From positions 1-31,667 of the forward strand of contig JAWLCG010000009.1 of the NCBI GenBank assembly GCA_041687295.1: 31,667 nucleotides of DNA, in the 5' to 3' direction. The stretch is from JAWLCG01 sp041687295 (GTDB lineage Bacteria > Planctomycetota > Phycisphaerae > SM23-33 > FEN-1343). How positions within the stretch are numbered: position 1 is the first letter of the stretch; every line of letters begins with the position of its first letter. Position numbers and translations under genes: made by a program. Shown in pieces: positions 8,402 to 16,726 of this stretch. The notes under the pieces are model-generated. The model saw only the letters and a program-made list of their open reading frames with translations, made no database searches and had not been told where the DNA came from.

Positions 8402-9568
8402 TCAGTCGTCGAACCGCTCCTCGAGCCGGCGGATGCGGAGCAGCCGGCGGGCGCGCCGCTCGAGCTGCTCGGCGATGGCCTGGGGGGCGAAGCGGGCCTC
8501 TCCGAAGACGCCGGCCTCGATCTGCGACCAGTCCTGCACCACCTGGACGTTGGGCGGCAGCCGGCGGAGGTCGCGGGCGAGCTGGGCCAGCTCCTCGGGG
8601 TCGTCGGGGTCGTAGTGGGGGATCCAGTAGGCCGGCACGCCGGCCGAGGCGTAGCTCAGCACGTCCGAGAGCTTGTCGCCGATGCCCAGCTGGATGTTGG
8701 GGTAGGCTTCGCGCAGTTCGGCGAGCTTGGCGCTCTTGAACGACTCGCTGCCGCCGACGGCCTCGCGGACGGTGCTGACCAGGACCGGGCCGGGCGGGTA
8801 CTTGTAGCGGGCGAGCCAGTCCTTGCTGCGCCCGGTCAGCAGGTCGGGCCGGTGCGTCAGGTAGACGATGGTGTACCGCTCGGCGAGCTTGTCCATGACG
8901 GCCTGCGAGCCCGGCATGGGCCGGGCCGTGCCCAGCAGGACCGTGTGAAAGCCGCTGCCGACCAGCGTGCGGTCGAGGTCGACCACGGCGATCGGCGCGT
9001 CCTTGGGCCGGGCCGTCACCAGCAGCCTCGCCGGCTCGGCCTGACGCAGGGCCTCGGCCTCCTCGGCGTCGGCGGCCGGGCCGACGCCCTCGATGCGGGC
9101 CGAGAGCGGGTAGTGGCCCGGCTCGGGCGGCGTGAAGGAGATCGCCGCCACCCCGTTCTTGTCGGTGACGGCCTGGCCGATGCGTTGCTCGTCGCGATAG
9201 AAGCCCACCATCACGCCGGAGAGGCCCTGGAGCGTCTCGGCCGACAGGACGCGGGCGGACAGATCGATGCGCTTGCCCGGATAGGCCAGCGTGTCGTAGC
9301 CGTAGAACAGCGTGCCGTGCTCGGCGCCCAGCGTGATGCCAGTGGCGACCCGGCCCAACTCGCCCAGGGCCTCGCCCCAGTCCACATCCCCCAGTTGGGC
9401 GGCCGGGATGGGCAAGGCCGTCCGCACCACCGGCCAGGGCGACTGCGGCGCCGGCGGCGGCTCGGCCGGCCGGCGGGCCTCCTCCTCGTCCGTCTCCCGC
9501 ACGTTCACGCTGACGCACCCGGCCAGCACCAGGCTCGCCACCAGGGCCCACAGATTCACCCGTCTCAT
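8402..9568 (-). CDS. Lipoprotein with HAD-fold (LNS2/App1-like) phosphatase domain
   Basis: A 388-residue lipoprotein. The ATG at 9568 has GGGAG upstream and starts a signal peptide with lipobox LAGC (Cys18). A proline-rich linker (30-45) leads to a region with an Ig/transthyretin-like sandwich (about 100-160, including GVMVGFYRD and GVAAISFTPPEPGHY). From about 190 to 325 there is a HAD-type domain: DLDRT at 197-201 (the DxDxT signature), Thr238 in YLTHRP, and GDKLSD near 297 as the acidic motif. This order resembles LNS2/lipin and App1 phosphatidate phosphatases. The sandwich plus HAD pairing at the outside of the membrane suggests a phosphatase for a lipid or other phospho-ester; this is an inference. 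The frame is open upstream to 9847 and overlaps the integrase end, but that part is not coding-like. Confidence 0.8.
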   Translation of the reverse strand: MRRVNLWALVASLVLAGCVSVNVRETDEEEARRPAEPPPAPQSPWPVVRTALPIPAAQLGDVDWGEALGELGRVATGITLGAEHGTLFYGYDTLAYPGKRIDLSARVLSAETLQGLSGVMVGFYRDEQRIGQAVTDKNGVAAISFTPPEPGHYPLSARIEGVGPAADAEEAEALRQAEPARLLVTARPKDAPIAVVDLDRTLVGSGFHTVLLGTARPMPGSQAVMDKLAERYTIVYLTHRPDLLTGRSKDWLARYKYPPGPVLVSTVREAVGGSESFKSAKLAELREAYPNIQLGIGDKLSDVLSYASAGVPAYWIPHYDPDDPEELAQLARDLRRLPPNVQVVQDWSQIEAGVFGEARFAPQAIAEQLERRARRLLRIRRLEERFDD

Positions 9569-9749
9569 GCCATCACTCCCAAGGTTGGCCCAGGGTTCCG
9601 GTCGATACACCATTATAGAGCACCGCCCGGCCCGGCGGGCACCGGCCTGCCCGTAGGCTTGATTCGAGCGGAGGCCCGCCGGGCGGGAGCGTGTTCTCTT
9701 CGGACGTTCACCTGCGCTGGGCCGCCGGATGGACGGCCTGGCCGCGATG

Positions 9750-9771
9750 CCCACGGATGGCAATCCGTGGG
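9750..9771. repeat. CCCACGGAT hairpin repeat, copy 2 (family D)
   Basis: Identical to 6680-6701, same orientation, also followed by GCTTGGG. It sits 45 bases from the integrase stop. A degenerate GTAG-headed palindrome may lie just upstream at 9653 (GTAGGCTTGATTCGAGC). Confidence 0.7.
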
Positions 9772-9815
9772 CTTGGGGCTCTTTTTGTTGCGAGGCACTC
9801 TTAAGTCTCCTGTTT

Positions 9816-11063
9816 TTATGAGGTTGTGTCGGAATCCCTGGCCGCACCGACCGGGGGTTTCCTGGGTTCCTGCTTGTCGTCGTCAGCCTCGCCCGGCAGC
9901 ATCCGGGCGAAGTCCACGTCCTCCAGGCCGACCTGGAGGTCCTCGGTCCGAGGCGAGTAGTAGGTCAGGACCGTGTCGAGTTTGCGGTGGCCGAGGTAGC
10001 GCATCAGCTTGAACGGGTCGACGCCCTGGCTGGCCATGAACGTGCAGTAGACGTGGCGGAGGGTATGGATGGTGCCGCGTTCGATGCCGGCCTGCCTCAG
10101 CCGCCGGGCCAGGGCCTTGTGGATCCGGTTCGGCGTGAGCCTCCCCGGCCTGCGGCCCTCGGGCGCCGGGAACAGCCAGGGGGCCGTCGACGACTCGGGA
10201 GCGCGCCGGGCGATCTCCAGGGCCGGGCCGCAAAGGGGCACGACGCGGCCCCGGCCGTGCTTGGGGATCCACCGCATGCCGGTGACCGGGCACGCCTTCG
10301 GCCGCACGCGGACGACGCGGCCATCGAGGTCGATGTCGTCCCGGGTCAGCCAGCACACCTCGCCGCTGCGCAGCCCGGTCAGGCGAAGGAAGTCGAAGAC
10401 GTCCCGGTACAGCGGATCGGGCTCGGCCAGGATGGCAGCCAGTTCCTCCGGGCTGAAGACGGTTCGATCGCTCTCGGATTCCCGCGGAAGCTCATAGCCG
10501 GGCGCTGGGTCCTCCCGAACCAGACGACGCTTCAGGGCCCAGCGGATCAACTGGCGGACATTCTTCAGGCGGTTGCGGATCGTCTTGGGCCCGTTGGGCC
10601 GGGTCTGGCGAGTCGGGTCCTTGTCCACGTCGCCCAGGACCGGCGGGCCCTGCTTGCTGAGGCGTTCCTCGTACTCCTCCAGCAGCCGGGCGGTGACCTC
10701 ATCCAGGTACTCTGCCCGCTGCTCGGCAGCGAAGGCCACGAACTGGCGGAGGTCGCGCTGGTAGAACTCGAGGGTGCCCGGCTGACGGCCCCGGCCTCGC
10801 ACGGAGGTCAGGTATTGCTCGACGGCGTCGGCCAGGCGCGCTCGGTGCCGCTGAGGATTGTGCTGGCCCAGGACGATCTCGGCATCGATCTTCTGGGCAA
10901 GCGCCCGGGCCTGCTTCAGGCTGTGTGTCCGCAACGACCGCCGGAACTGGCGGCCGCGGTCGTAGTGCTCGGCGTGCCACATCGGCGAGGCCGGCGTCCG
11001 GAAGAGGGTCACGCGGCTGCCGACCTTCTCTCGGGTGGTGTTAGCTCTGATCTGCGTAGCCAT
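9816..11063 (-). CDS. Tyrosine recombinase / phage-type integrase
   Basis: A 415-residue site-specific recombinase. An N-terminal arm domain (1-75) and a core-binding SAM-like domain (about 78-190) precede the catalytic domain. The active-site set looks complete: Arg232 in TGLRSGEV, Lys268 in IPKHGRGRVVPL, His333 and Arg336 in HTLRH, His359 in LGHRKL and Tyr368 (or the neighbouring Tyr369). It appears functional, unlike its neighbours. The ATG at 11063 has only a weak GGATG site. Downstream of a frameshifted excisionase-type gene on the same strand, it would belong to an integrative element, but I found no repeated att core. The host gene of the element is not evident. Confidence 0.92.
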   Translation of the reverse strand: MATQIRANTTREKVGSRVTLFRTPASPMWHAEHYDRGRQFRRSLRTHSLKQARALAQKIDAEIVLGQHNPQRHRARLADAVEQYLTSVRGRGRQPGTLEFYQRDLRQFVAFAAEQRAEYLDEVTARLLEEYEERLSKQGPPVLGDVDKDPTRQTRPNGPKTIRNRLKNVRQLIRWALKRRLVREDPAPGYELPRESESDRTVFSPEELAAILAEPDPLYRDVFDFLRLTGLRSGEVCWLTRDDIDLDGRVVRVRPKACPVTGMRWIPKHGRGRVVPLCGPALEIARRAPESSTAPWLFPAPEGRRPGRLTPNRIHKALARRLRQAGIERGTIHTLRHVYCTFMASQGVDPFKLMRYLGHRKLDTVLTYYSPRTEDLQVGLEDVDFARMLPGEADDDKQEPRKPPVGAARDSDTTS

Positions 11064-11106
11064 AAAGGCATCCGTAAATGAGGGTTGAGTGAGTCAGCGG
11101 GCCGGC

Positions 11107-11135
11107 GGCGGGCGGCGCGTGGTGCGCCGCCCGCC
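11107..11135 (-). terminator. Strong hairpin between excisionase-type and integrase genes
   Basis: GGCGGGCGGCGC pairs perfectly over 12 bases with GCGCCGCCCGCC around the loop GTGGT. It begins 24 bases past the excisionase-type stop and has no U-run on either strand, so it is not a standard intrinsic terminator. It may attenuate integrase transcription or protect the upstream message. Confidence 0.45.
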
Positions 11136-11158
11136 ACACGCCGCCCGAGCCGACTGCG

Positions 11159-11388
11159 TCAGCTGGCCGGCTGCCCGGTGTCCAGCAGGAACCGGACGAA
11201 GGCGTCCCGGCCCAGCAGCAGTCGCCGGCCGCGACGGGACTTGAGCCCGTCCAGCAGGCCGCGGCTGGACCAGTCATGATGGTGCCCGTGGGTACTTGGG
11301 CGATTCCGGCGGCCTGCTCGACGGTCACCAGCGGGGGGTAGTCGGCGGCGATCTGCCGCAAGACGGTTTTGGCGTCGTTGGCGTTCAC
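11159..11388 (-). pseudogene. Excisionase-family helix-turn-helix gene with one frameshift
   Basis: The GTG at 11388 has a good AAGGAG site six bases upstream. The first frame encodes NANDAKTVLRQIAADYPPLVTV followed by EQAAGIAQVPTGTI. The second frame continues DWSSRGLLDGLKSRRGRRLL, then RDAFVRFLLD, to the TGA at 11159. Joined, these make a roughly 76-residue MerR/excisionase-type winged HTH in the usual position beside an integrase. One base is missing near 11276-11278, where ATCATGAC would need to be ATCTATGAC to restore GTIYDWSS. It may be a true lesion or a sequence error. Confidence 0.7.
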
Positions 11389-11402
11389 GACGTGCTCCTT
11401 GA

Positions 11403-11423
11403 GGGTCCGGCAGTTGCGGACCC
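11403..11423 (-). promoter_or_regulatory. Small hairpin upstream of the excisionase-type ribosome site
   Basis: GGGTCCG and CGGACCC form a seven-base stem with a seven-base loop, ending three bases before the AAGGAG site. Position alone suggests a control of translation; unproven. Confidence 0.3.
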
Positions 11424-11644
11424 CAGCGACAGCCCGGCCTTGTCCAGCCGGGAGACAAGTAGAGGGCGACAGGTCCCGGTCCATCGCTCCATCGATGAGC
11501 CGGTGTCGTCGTTGGAGAAGAGGATCGCGAGGGGCCGAGCGGGAACTCGGCTGACGTGCGAAGCCACGCTGCTTGCGGTCGGGCTCCATCCCGGGCGTCC
11601 TCGAAGACCTTCGCGGGCGGCCATCCATGGCCGCCTCATCTTCG

Positions 11645-11672
11645 AGTATAACCCCCGCGTGCGACGGTGCAA
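11645..11672 (-). promoter_or_regulatory. Probable promoter for the excisionase-integrase genes
   Basis: On the minus strand TTGCAC (11672-11667) and TATACT (11650-11645) are spaced 16 bases apart. The -10 matches five of six, the -35 three of six. It lies just after the stop of the small gene at 11683 and would give a leader of about 250 bases before the excisionase-type GTG. No gene is seen in 11389-11682. Confidence 0.45.
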
Positions 11673-11682
11673 CTTTTCCGGA

Positions 11683-11868
11683 TTACCCCCGATCCGACCA
11701 CGCCCGGCGGGCGATCAGGCGGGCCAGGACGTCCAGCAGATGCGCCACTGCGTCGGGGGTAAAGGCGACCTGAGTCTCCTCGTTCGTCGGCGTGGCCTGG
11801 GCCGGCATCGGGTGGGCTCGGGCGTTCGTACTCGGGCTGGCCACGGCGTTTGGGCTGGGCTCTGGCAT
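11683..11868 (-). CDS. Small protein of the integrase region, unknown function
   Basis: A 61-residue protein beginning MPEPSPNAVASPS at 11868, with a strong AGGAGGAAG site upstream. The first half is low-complexity (Pro, Ala, Ser, Thr). The second half, from about residue 37, reads FTPDAVAHLLDVLARLIARR and looks like an amphipathic helix. No domain is recognised. Its position before excisionase-type and integrase genes on the same strand suggests it belongs to the same element. The start site rather than homology is the main support. Confidence 0.5.
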   Translation of the reverse strand: MPEPSPNAVASPSTNARAHPMPAQATPTNEETQVAFTPDAVAHLLDVLARLIARRAWSDRG

Positions 11869-12344
11869 GGGGGCTTCCTCCTGGGGTGTGCGGGCTAACG
11901 GGCGGTCAAGCGGGTTGGGCGCCGCGCCCGTTCGGCCGCGGCAGTGGGCTTGCCCACTCACGTGGCCCTCCTGGGCCGGCTGCTGCTTCGGCCGTGGATG
12001 GGCGTGGCCATGGACCGGCCCGTACTGCGAGGGCTGCGCCGGCCACTGGCTCGCGAGCCGCCTCGGGCCGGACGGCTCCCCCGCCAGGACCGGTTGCGGC
12101 GTCGACGGGTGCTGCTGCGGCTAAGCATCCGCCGCTCCTTCTGGACGGCCGCGTAGGCTCGACGGGTCTTCCACTCCCGGTCGGGGCTGCGCCGGTCGGC
12201 GACGATCGTCTGCCGGAGCCGGCCTCGGACGGGCCGCCGTTCGGCCAAGGGCGGTCCGCCCCTTCACGGTCGAGGGGCGGGTAGATCAGGAGGGCTTGAT
12301 GCGGGTCCGGGACCGGCAGTTGCCACGTCAGTGCGTGCCGCTGG
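11869..12344. other. Gene-poor stretch, possible minus-strand relic
   Basis: No intact gene. On the minus strand the peptide RTISQRHALTWQLPVPDPHQ and, in another frame nearer 12170, DREWKTRRAYAAVQKERRML look protein-like, as if from one gene broken by frameshifts and cut at about 12345 by the IS256 relic. I do not recognise the family. Confidence 0.3.
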
Positions 12345-13020
12345 CTGATGGTCCGCAATGGGCACATGCCGCCGCAGGCGATCCAGAGGGGCCTGGGCCC
12401 GGTCGAGGTGGCCCGGCCGCGGTTGGGCGACCCGGGGACCGACGGCGACGGCCACCGCCTACGGTTCACCAGCGTGATCTTGCCGCCGTACCTGCGGCGG
12501 ACGTAGGCAATCGAAGAACTGGTGCCCTGGCTGTGCCTCATGGGCTTCAGCACGGGCGACTTCCCCGAGGCTCTGCAGGCGTTGCTGGGGCCGGTGGCCG
12601 GGGGGACCAGCGCCACGAACATCTGCCGACTCAGGAAGAGTTGGGGGGACTACTGGAAGGGCTGATCGCGGCGGACCTCTCGGAGAAGCACTACGTGTAC
12701 GGGTGGGCCGACGGCGTCCACCTCAACATCCGCCTGGAGGACGGGGCCGAGGCGATCCTGCACGAGATCGGGCAGGCGGCGACGCGGGAGACGGCCGAGA
12801 CGGCGTTCACGCTGTTCCTGGAGACGTGCGAGGCCAAGCACCCCCAAGGCGGTCGAGTGCCTGGTTAAGGATCGTGAGGTGAGGGTGACTCTCTACGACT
12901 TCCCGGCCGAACACTGGGGCACCTGCGGACGACCAATCCGATGGAGAGCACGGTCGCGACGGTGCGGTTGCGGCATCGGCGGACGGAGGGGCCCGGGCAG
13001 CCAAGTTGAAGTGGGGCCGG
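12345..13020 (+). pseudogene. IS256-family transposase relic with internal deletion
   Basis: Three frames join into a recognisable mutator-type transposase: VRNGHMPPQAIQRGLGPVEV, then RFTSVILPPYLRRT, a TAG at 12504, GFSTGDFPEALQALLGP, a TGA at 12663, then DLSEKHYVYGWADGVHLNIR. Next comes HEIGQAATRETAETAF, a frameshift near 12843, KAVECLVKDREV and LYDFPAEHW, another frameshift near 12917, and HLRTTNPMESTVATVRLRHR. The segment between LEDGAEAIL and HEIGQAATRE jumps over more than 100 residues that the family normally has, including part of the catalytic core. The gene is dead several times over. No terminal inverted repeats were found. Nothing is recognised from 13021 to 13209. Confidence 0.8.
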
Positions 13021-13209
13021 GGGAGGTCTTGAACCGCGCGGGCGCAAAGAGCGGATACATAGAGGCCTCCTCGCGCGGTCAGGGAGTTGGAGCTTGTCCG
13101 CGACACACCCATGTTAGCCGCAGCGGAGGCTTCTCCTTGTGCGGCGTACTACGCCTATACCCGTGCCACTTGGGACTGTCCCCGGGACGGTCTCGGATAT
13201 TCCGAGTTT

Positions 13210-13578
13210 CTAGCGACAACAGCGGAGTTTGACGTCATAGATGAAGCTCCCCCGGCGCCGGCTGCTGACGTGGATGTAACCGTCGATGGTGGCCATCAGG
13301 GCTTCTGTGGTCTGGTCGATCTCGATGCGGGCGGCGCCGGTAGTGCTCAAGGCGTTGCGGACGGCCGGACCGATGGCGAGGGTCTGGGCGTCCGTGAAGC
13401 CCGCGCGCACCATGATGCGGACGATGTCGTCGGCGTCCAGGGCCGACACGCCGCGGCTCGGCAAGGGCGTAACCGACGGGGTAGTCGAGCCCATCGGCCT
13501 GCCACACCCGCCAAGCCCTGATGACAGGACCAGTGCCGCCACAGCCAGCGACAGGCGAACAACCGAAAGACCACTCAT
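13210..13578 (-). CDS. Small lipoprotein, last gene of the secretin operon
   Basis: A 122-residue protein with a signal peptide ending in the lipobox LGGC (Cys25). The mature part (about 98 residues) has a helical stretch (LDADDIVRIMVRAGFTDAQTL) and ends in a beta-like segment. Its ATG overlaps the secretin stop in ATGA (13575-13578), which points to translational coupling. Many secretins need a small lipoprotein pilotin to reach and assemble in the outer membrane; I infer that role from position only. No family recognised. Confidence 0.65.
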   Translation of the reverse strand: MSGLSVVRLSLAVAALVLSSGLGGCGRPMGSTTPSVTPLPSRGVSALDADDIVRIMVRAGFTDAQTLAIGPAVRNALSTTGAARIEIDQTTEALMATIDGYIHVSSRRRGSFIYDVKLRCCR

Positions 13579-14921
13579 CGCTGGACACCTTTCTCCGCGC
13601 GTAGGCGCGCCAGGCTCTCCCGCAGCGCCTGGCGGAACTGCTCTTCATCCACCGGCTCGATGTAAGGACGGTCAGGCGGAATCCGATCGCGGTCTGCCGG
13701 CCCCTCGGGAACCAGTTGGGCCGTGACGAACACCGCGATCTGCCGCGTTCGCAGATCGTTGACCGTATTGCGGAACAGGTAGCCCACCAGCGGCAGCGAG
13801 GCTGCCCCCGGTGTCCGTTCGAGGCGCTGGCGCGAGCGGCTGTCCATCAGGCCGGCGACGGCGACGGTGCCCCCGTCCTCCACCCGCACGGTACTCTTGG
13901 CCGTGCGGCGGGTGACGACGGGCAGGTTGTCCTCGCCGCGCCCCACCACGTCGCTGACCTCCGCCAGCAGGCTCAGCGTGATCTCGCCGCTGCGGCTGAC
14001 GCGGGGCAGGATCGTCAGCACCGTGCCGGTTTCGATCTGCTCGAGGTCGACTTGGTTGTAGTAGCCTCCACTGGTGATCTTGAAGTATTCCTCCGTGGCC
14101 ACCTTCAACTCGGCCGACTTGCCCTCCTGGGCCATCAGCTGGGGGTTGGCGACGATAGTCGCCTCCTCGTTCGCGCTGAGCAGGTTCAGCGCCACCAGCA
14201 GCGAGTTGGTGAACTCCCGCCCCGGCGTGTAGCCGATCTGCACTGCCCAGGGCCAGTCCGGCCCCGGCAGGCCGCCGCCGTGGTAGTCGCTCGTCGTGAA
14301 GGCCCCGGCCTGCAGTGTGGGGTAGTCCCACTCGAGCCCGAGGTTCAGCAGGTTCGAATGCTCCAGCACGACCACCCGTGCGTCCAGCAGCACGTGCCGC
14401 GGGGCCGTGTCCAGCCGCTGCAGGTCCGCCACGATCCGCTCCGCCAACGGCCCCGGGGCGTGGATCAGCAGGGCGTGATTGTTCGTGTCGGCCCGGACCA
14501 GCGTGGCGTACTGCGCCGGCAACATCCGCATCGCCGCCTCCGCCTCCAGATAGTCCAGCCGCACCAGGTGCGTCTCGCTCACCTCCGCAAACGCCGGGCT
14601 CTTGGGGTCCGGCGAGTAGACGAGAATGTAATCCTCCGTCTTCTGCACCGCATACCCCGTCCCCGCCAGCACAATCTCCAACGCCTTGTTCAGCGGGAGG
14701 TCGGTGAGTTCAGCCGTAACGTACCCCCCGACCGAGGGGTCAGGAATGATCGTCACCTCCGCCTGCGTGGCGATGTCCTGCAGGGCTTGGCGGAGGTCGG
14801 TGTCCATGAAGATATTGCTCACCAGCGGCTCGGGAACCACCGCCTCCTCAGCCGCCACAGGTTGGGCCCCGCCAACCGCCAAACCTGCACAAATGCAGAA
14901 GGCAAGCACGAAGAGTCTCAT
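13575..14921 (-). CDS. Secretin-family outer-membrane protein, short form
   Basis: A 448-residue protein begun at the ATG at 14921 (GAGG seven bases upstream) rather than the ATG at 14936. It has a signal peptide (1-24), an STN/N0-like module (about 35-103, NIFMDTDLRQALQDIA and LPLNKALEIVLAGTGY), a single N1-type module (about 115-172) and a secretin core (about 177-410). The core carries VVVLEHSNLLNLGLEWDY, the gate region, and LPLVGYLFRNTVNDLRTRQI near the end, matching the secretin VPxLGxLF motif. GspD and PilQ are usually 600-800 residues; only one N1 is seen here. Its place after a chaperone-like gene and pilin-like genes suggests it is the export or extrusion pore of this operon. The exported cargo is unknown. 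Confidence 0.88.
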   Translation of the reverse strand: MRLFVLAFCICAGLAVGGAQPVAAEEAVVPEPLVSNIFMDTDLRQALQDIATQAEVTIIPDPSVGGYVTAELTDLPLNKALEIVLAGTGYAVQKTEDYILVYSPDPKSPAFAEVSETHLVRLDYLEAEAAMRMLPAQYATLVRADTNNHALLIHAPGPLAERIVADLQRLDTAPRHVLLDARVVVLEHSNLLNLGLEWDYPTLQAGAFTTSDYHGGGLPGPDWPWAVQIGYTPGREFTNSLLVALNLLSANEEATIVANPQLMAQEGKSAELKVATEEYFKITSGGYYNQVDLEQIETGTVLTILPRVSRSGEITLSLLAEVSDVVGRGEDNLPVVTRRTAKSTVRVEDGGTVAVAGLMDSRSRQRLERTPGAASLPLVGYLFRNTVNDLRTRQIAVFVTAQLVPEGPADRDRIPPDRPYIEPVDEEQFRQALRESLARLRAEKGVQR

Positions 14922-14951
14922 GAGGCATCCTCGCATATCAGGTCTCTACCA

Positions 14952-16619
14952 CTACTCCTGAGCCCCAGCCGCCGCCGTTGCCGGCTGCTTACTGTCAGGC
15001 GAAACAACAGTCACTTCCTTACGGCCATCCTCTTCAGATACCTTGATCAGAACCTGCTCCTGGGCAGCTGGCTCGGATCCGGTCTCCAGGACAACCCGCA
15101 ACACGTATTCGCCGGGGCTGAGGGCACCAATGTTCACCACGCCTGCATAGTCGCGCATCTCCAGAGGCAGCATGGCCCCTCCAGGCCCCGTCAGAAGACT
15201 TTCAAGTGCCGCCTGGCCCTGCCCCGTTAGCACGATGGCCTTCACGGCAGGCCTGAAGTGGACCTTCCCCACATTGACCGCCTTGGCCCGCACGACATAC
15301 GCCCCATCTTGTTCAGCTGCCAGCGCTAGCTGGCTAACCTGTCCCATGGGCTGGGCCTGCTCGTCCTTGTTGGTGAGCGTCACTAGTACTGGAGTTTCTC
15401 CGGCGCTCTGGCCATCGGGGTAGGTAGCGTGCAGGACGACAAGGCCGTAATAGTTGGGGTGCTCCAGGCCATCACGCGGGATGCGGGCCACGAGACGAAG
15501 GTTCTGCTTCCGGCCCGCCCGTAGTGTGAATTCCGCTGGCGACAGCTGAAGCCACTCATCGCAAGAGAGAGCATTGCCCCGCAGGTTGCCTAGAGCAACC
15601 CCCCGCAGGGGCCCGGGAGTCGCCGACATACCCTCGACGATCACATCGTCCTCACCGGCGTTCTCGACCGACAGCACCGCCGTCCTGGTGGCCCCGGCCA
15701 CGCCGAACAGGCTCACCTCGGCCGGTTCCACCCGAAGGTCGCTGTCGACCGGCAGCGTGGTGACTGTGGGGTCACCCTTGAAGTCGACCTCCTTCTCCAG
15801 GGCGGGCTGCCGGCGACCGTCGATGTACAGCGTGCCCAACAGCTTGTACCGGCCTGGCGGAAGGCGCCGGGCCAGATCGTTGCCAAGAACCAAGCGGACG
15901 CCCGGAATGATGCCAGTCTCCTTGATCATGCCGGTTACAACCGGCCGCCACCGCCCCCCCGTCTGGTACAGAACCTGAGCCGTGCCGCTGACTCGCGAGT
16001 AGGTGCGCCCGGCGTTGGCCACATGCACCTGCACAAGGGTGGTGCCCTGCACGTTCTCGGTGGGGGGACGGAACTCGAGAGAGATGTCATCGAACTGGAC
16101 CTGCTGCCGCTCCGCCCGGCCTTCGACGGTCACCAGGATCGGTATGAGGAAACGAACCAGCAGATGAATGCCGCGAGCCGTGGTATCCGGACGCGTCTGC
16201 ACGACCAGCCCCGCAAGGTGGAAGCCCCGGGCCGACGGAGGGATCGTGACCGTCAAGGGAACGTGGGCAGCCTGCATGGGTTCGACGGTAGCAGTCGGTG
16301 CGCCAAGGGCAACCCATCCGCGGGCCGAAGGGAGACCTTCAGCGCTGGTCCCTTCCTGCGGTTCAATGATCTGAAAAACCCCATCAGGCCCTTGGTTCAG
16401 GTCCACAAGCCGAATGTCGATCGTTTCGGTGCTACTGGCCGTCGTATTCCGGATCTCAACAACGGTCTTCAGCGTCTGGCCAGGACGGCCGGACAACTCG
16501 ACCCGCATAGGTTTAACCATAAAGCCTTGCCCATGAGCGAGTACTGGAATCCCCAGCACGAAGAGCAGTGGGAGCAAGACAGCTAGACCCGTTGGGCCAA
16601 CAGATGCATTTCTTTTCAT
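14952..16619 (-). CDS. Large periplasmic chaperone-like protein with Ig-type domains
   Basis: A 555-residue protein started at the ATG at 16619. After a signal peptide (about 1-32) the mature protein opens with GFMVKPMRVELSGRPGQTLK followed by TVVEIRNTT, which resembles the first strands of PapD-type chaperones and of DUF916/WxL-interacting proteins. Further Ig-like repeats follow: VTIPPSARGFHLAGLVVQT near 120-160, DLRVEPAEVSLFGVAG near 290, and a last one with GEYVLRVVLETGS. No membrane span closes the protein. It is about twice the usual chaperone length, so it may be chaperone plus adhesin, or a scaffold. In this operon it would bind the small beta-rich proteins made from 16773, 17614 and 18112. 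A 32-base hairpin lies upstream, between it and the pilin-like gene. Confidence 0.7.
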   Translation of the reverse strand: MKRNASVGPTGLAVLLPLLFVLGIPVLAHGQGFMVKPMRVELSGRPGQTLKTVVEIRNTTASSTETIDIRLVDLNQGPDGVFQIIEPQEGTSAEGLPSARGWVALGAPTATVEPMQAAHVPLTVTIPPSARGFHLAGLVVQTRPDTTARGIHLLVRFLIPILVTVEGRAERQQVQFDDISLEFRPPTENVQGTTLVQVHVANAGRTYSRVSGTAQVLYQTGGRWRPVVTGMIKETGIIPGVRLVLGNDLARRLPPGRYKLLGTLYIDGRRQPALEKEVDFKGDPTVTTLPVDSDLRVEPAEVSLFGVAGATRTAVLSVENAGEDDVIVEGMSATPGPLRGVALGNLRGNALSCDEWLQLSPAEFTLRAGRKQNLRLVARIPRDGLEHPNYYGLVVLHATYPDGQSAGETPVLVTLTNKDEQAQPMGQVSQLALAAEQDGAYVVRAKAVNVGKVHFRPAVKAIVLTGQGQAALESLLTGPGGAMLPLEMRDYAGVVNIGALSPGEYVLRVVLETGSEPAAQEQVLIKVSEEDGRKEVTVVSPDSKQPATAAAGAQE

Positions 16620-16726
16620 GACGGCGATGCCCTCGTTTCCTTCCGTGCCCGGTTCGCTAGCTCTATCTTCCGCAATGCATCCCTGGACCGTGAGCCTCAC
16701 ATCTCCGTGAAATCGGGGATATGAGC

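Noticed and set aside
6807..9551. 914-codon minus-strand open frame across two genes
   Set aside because: Arginine, proline and glycine-rich; it crosses the real genes at 6749 and 8402 in a different frame.
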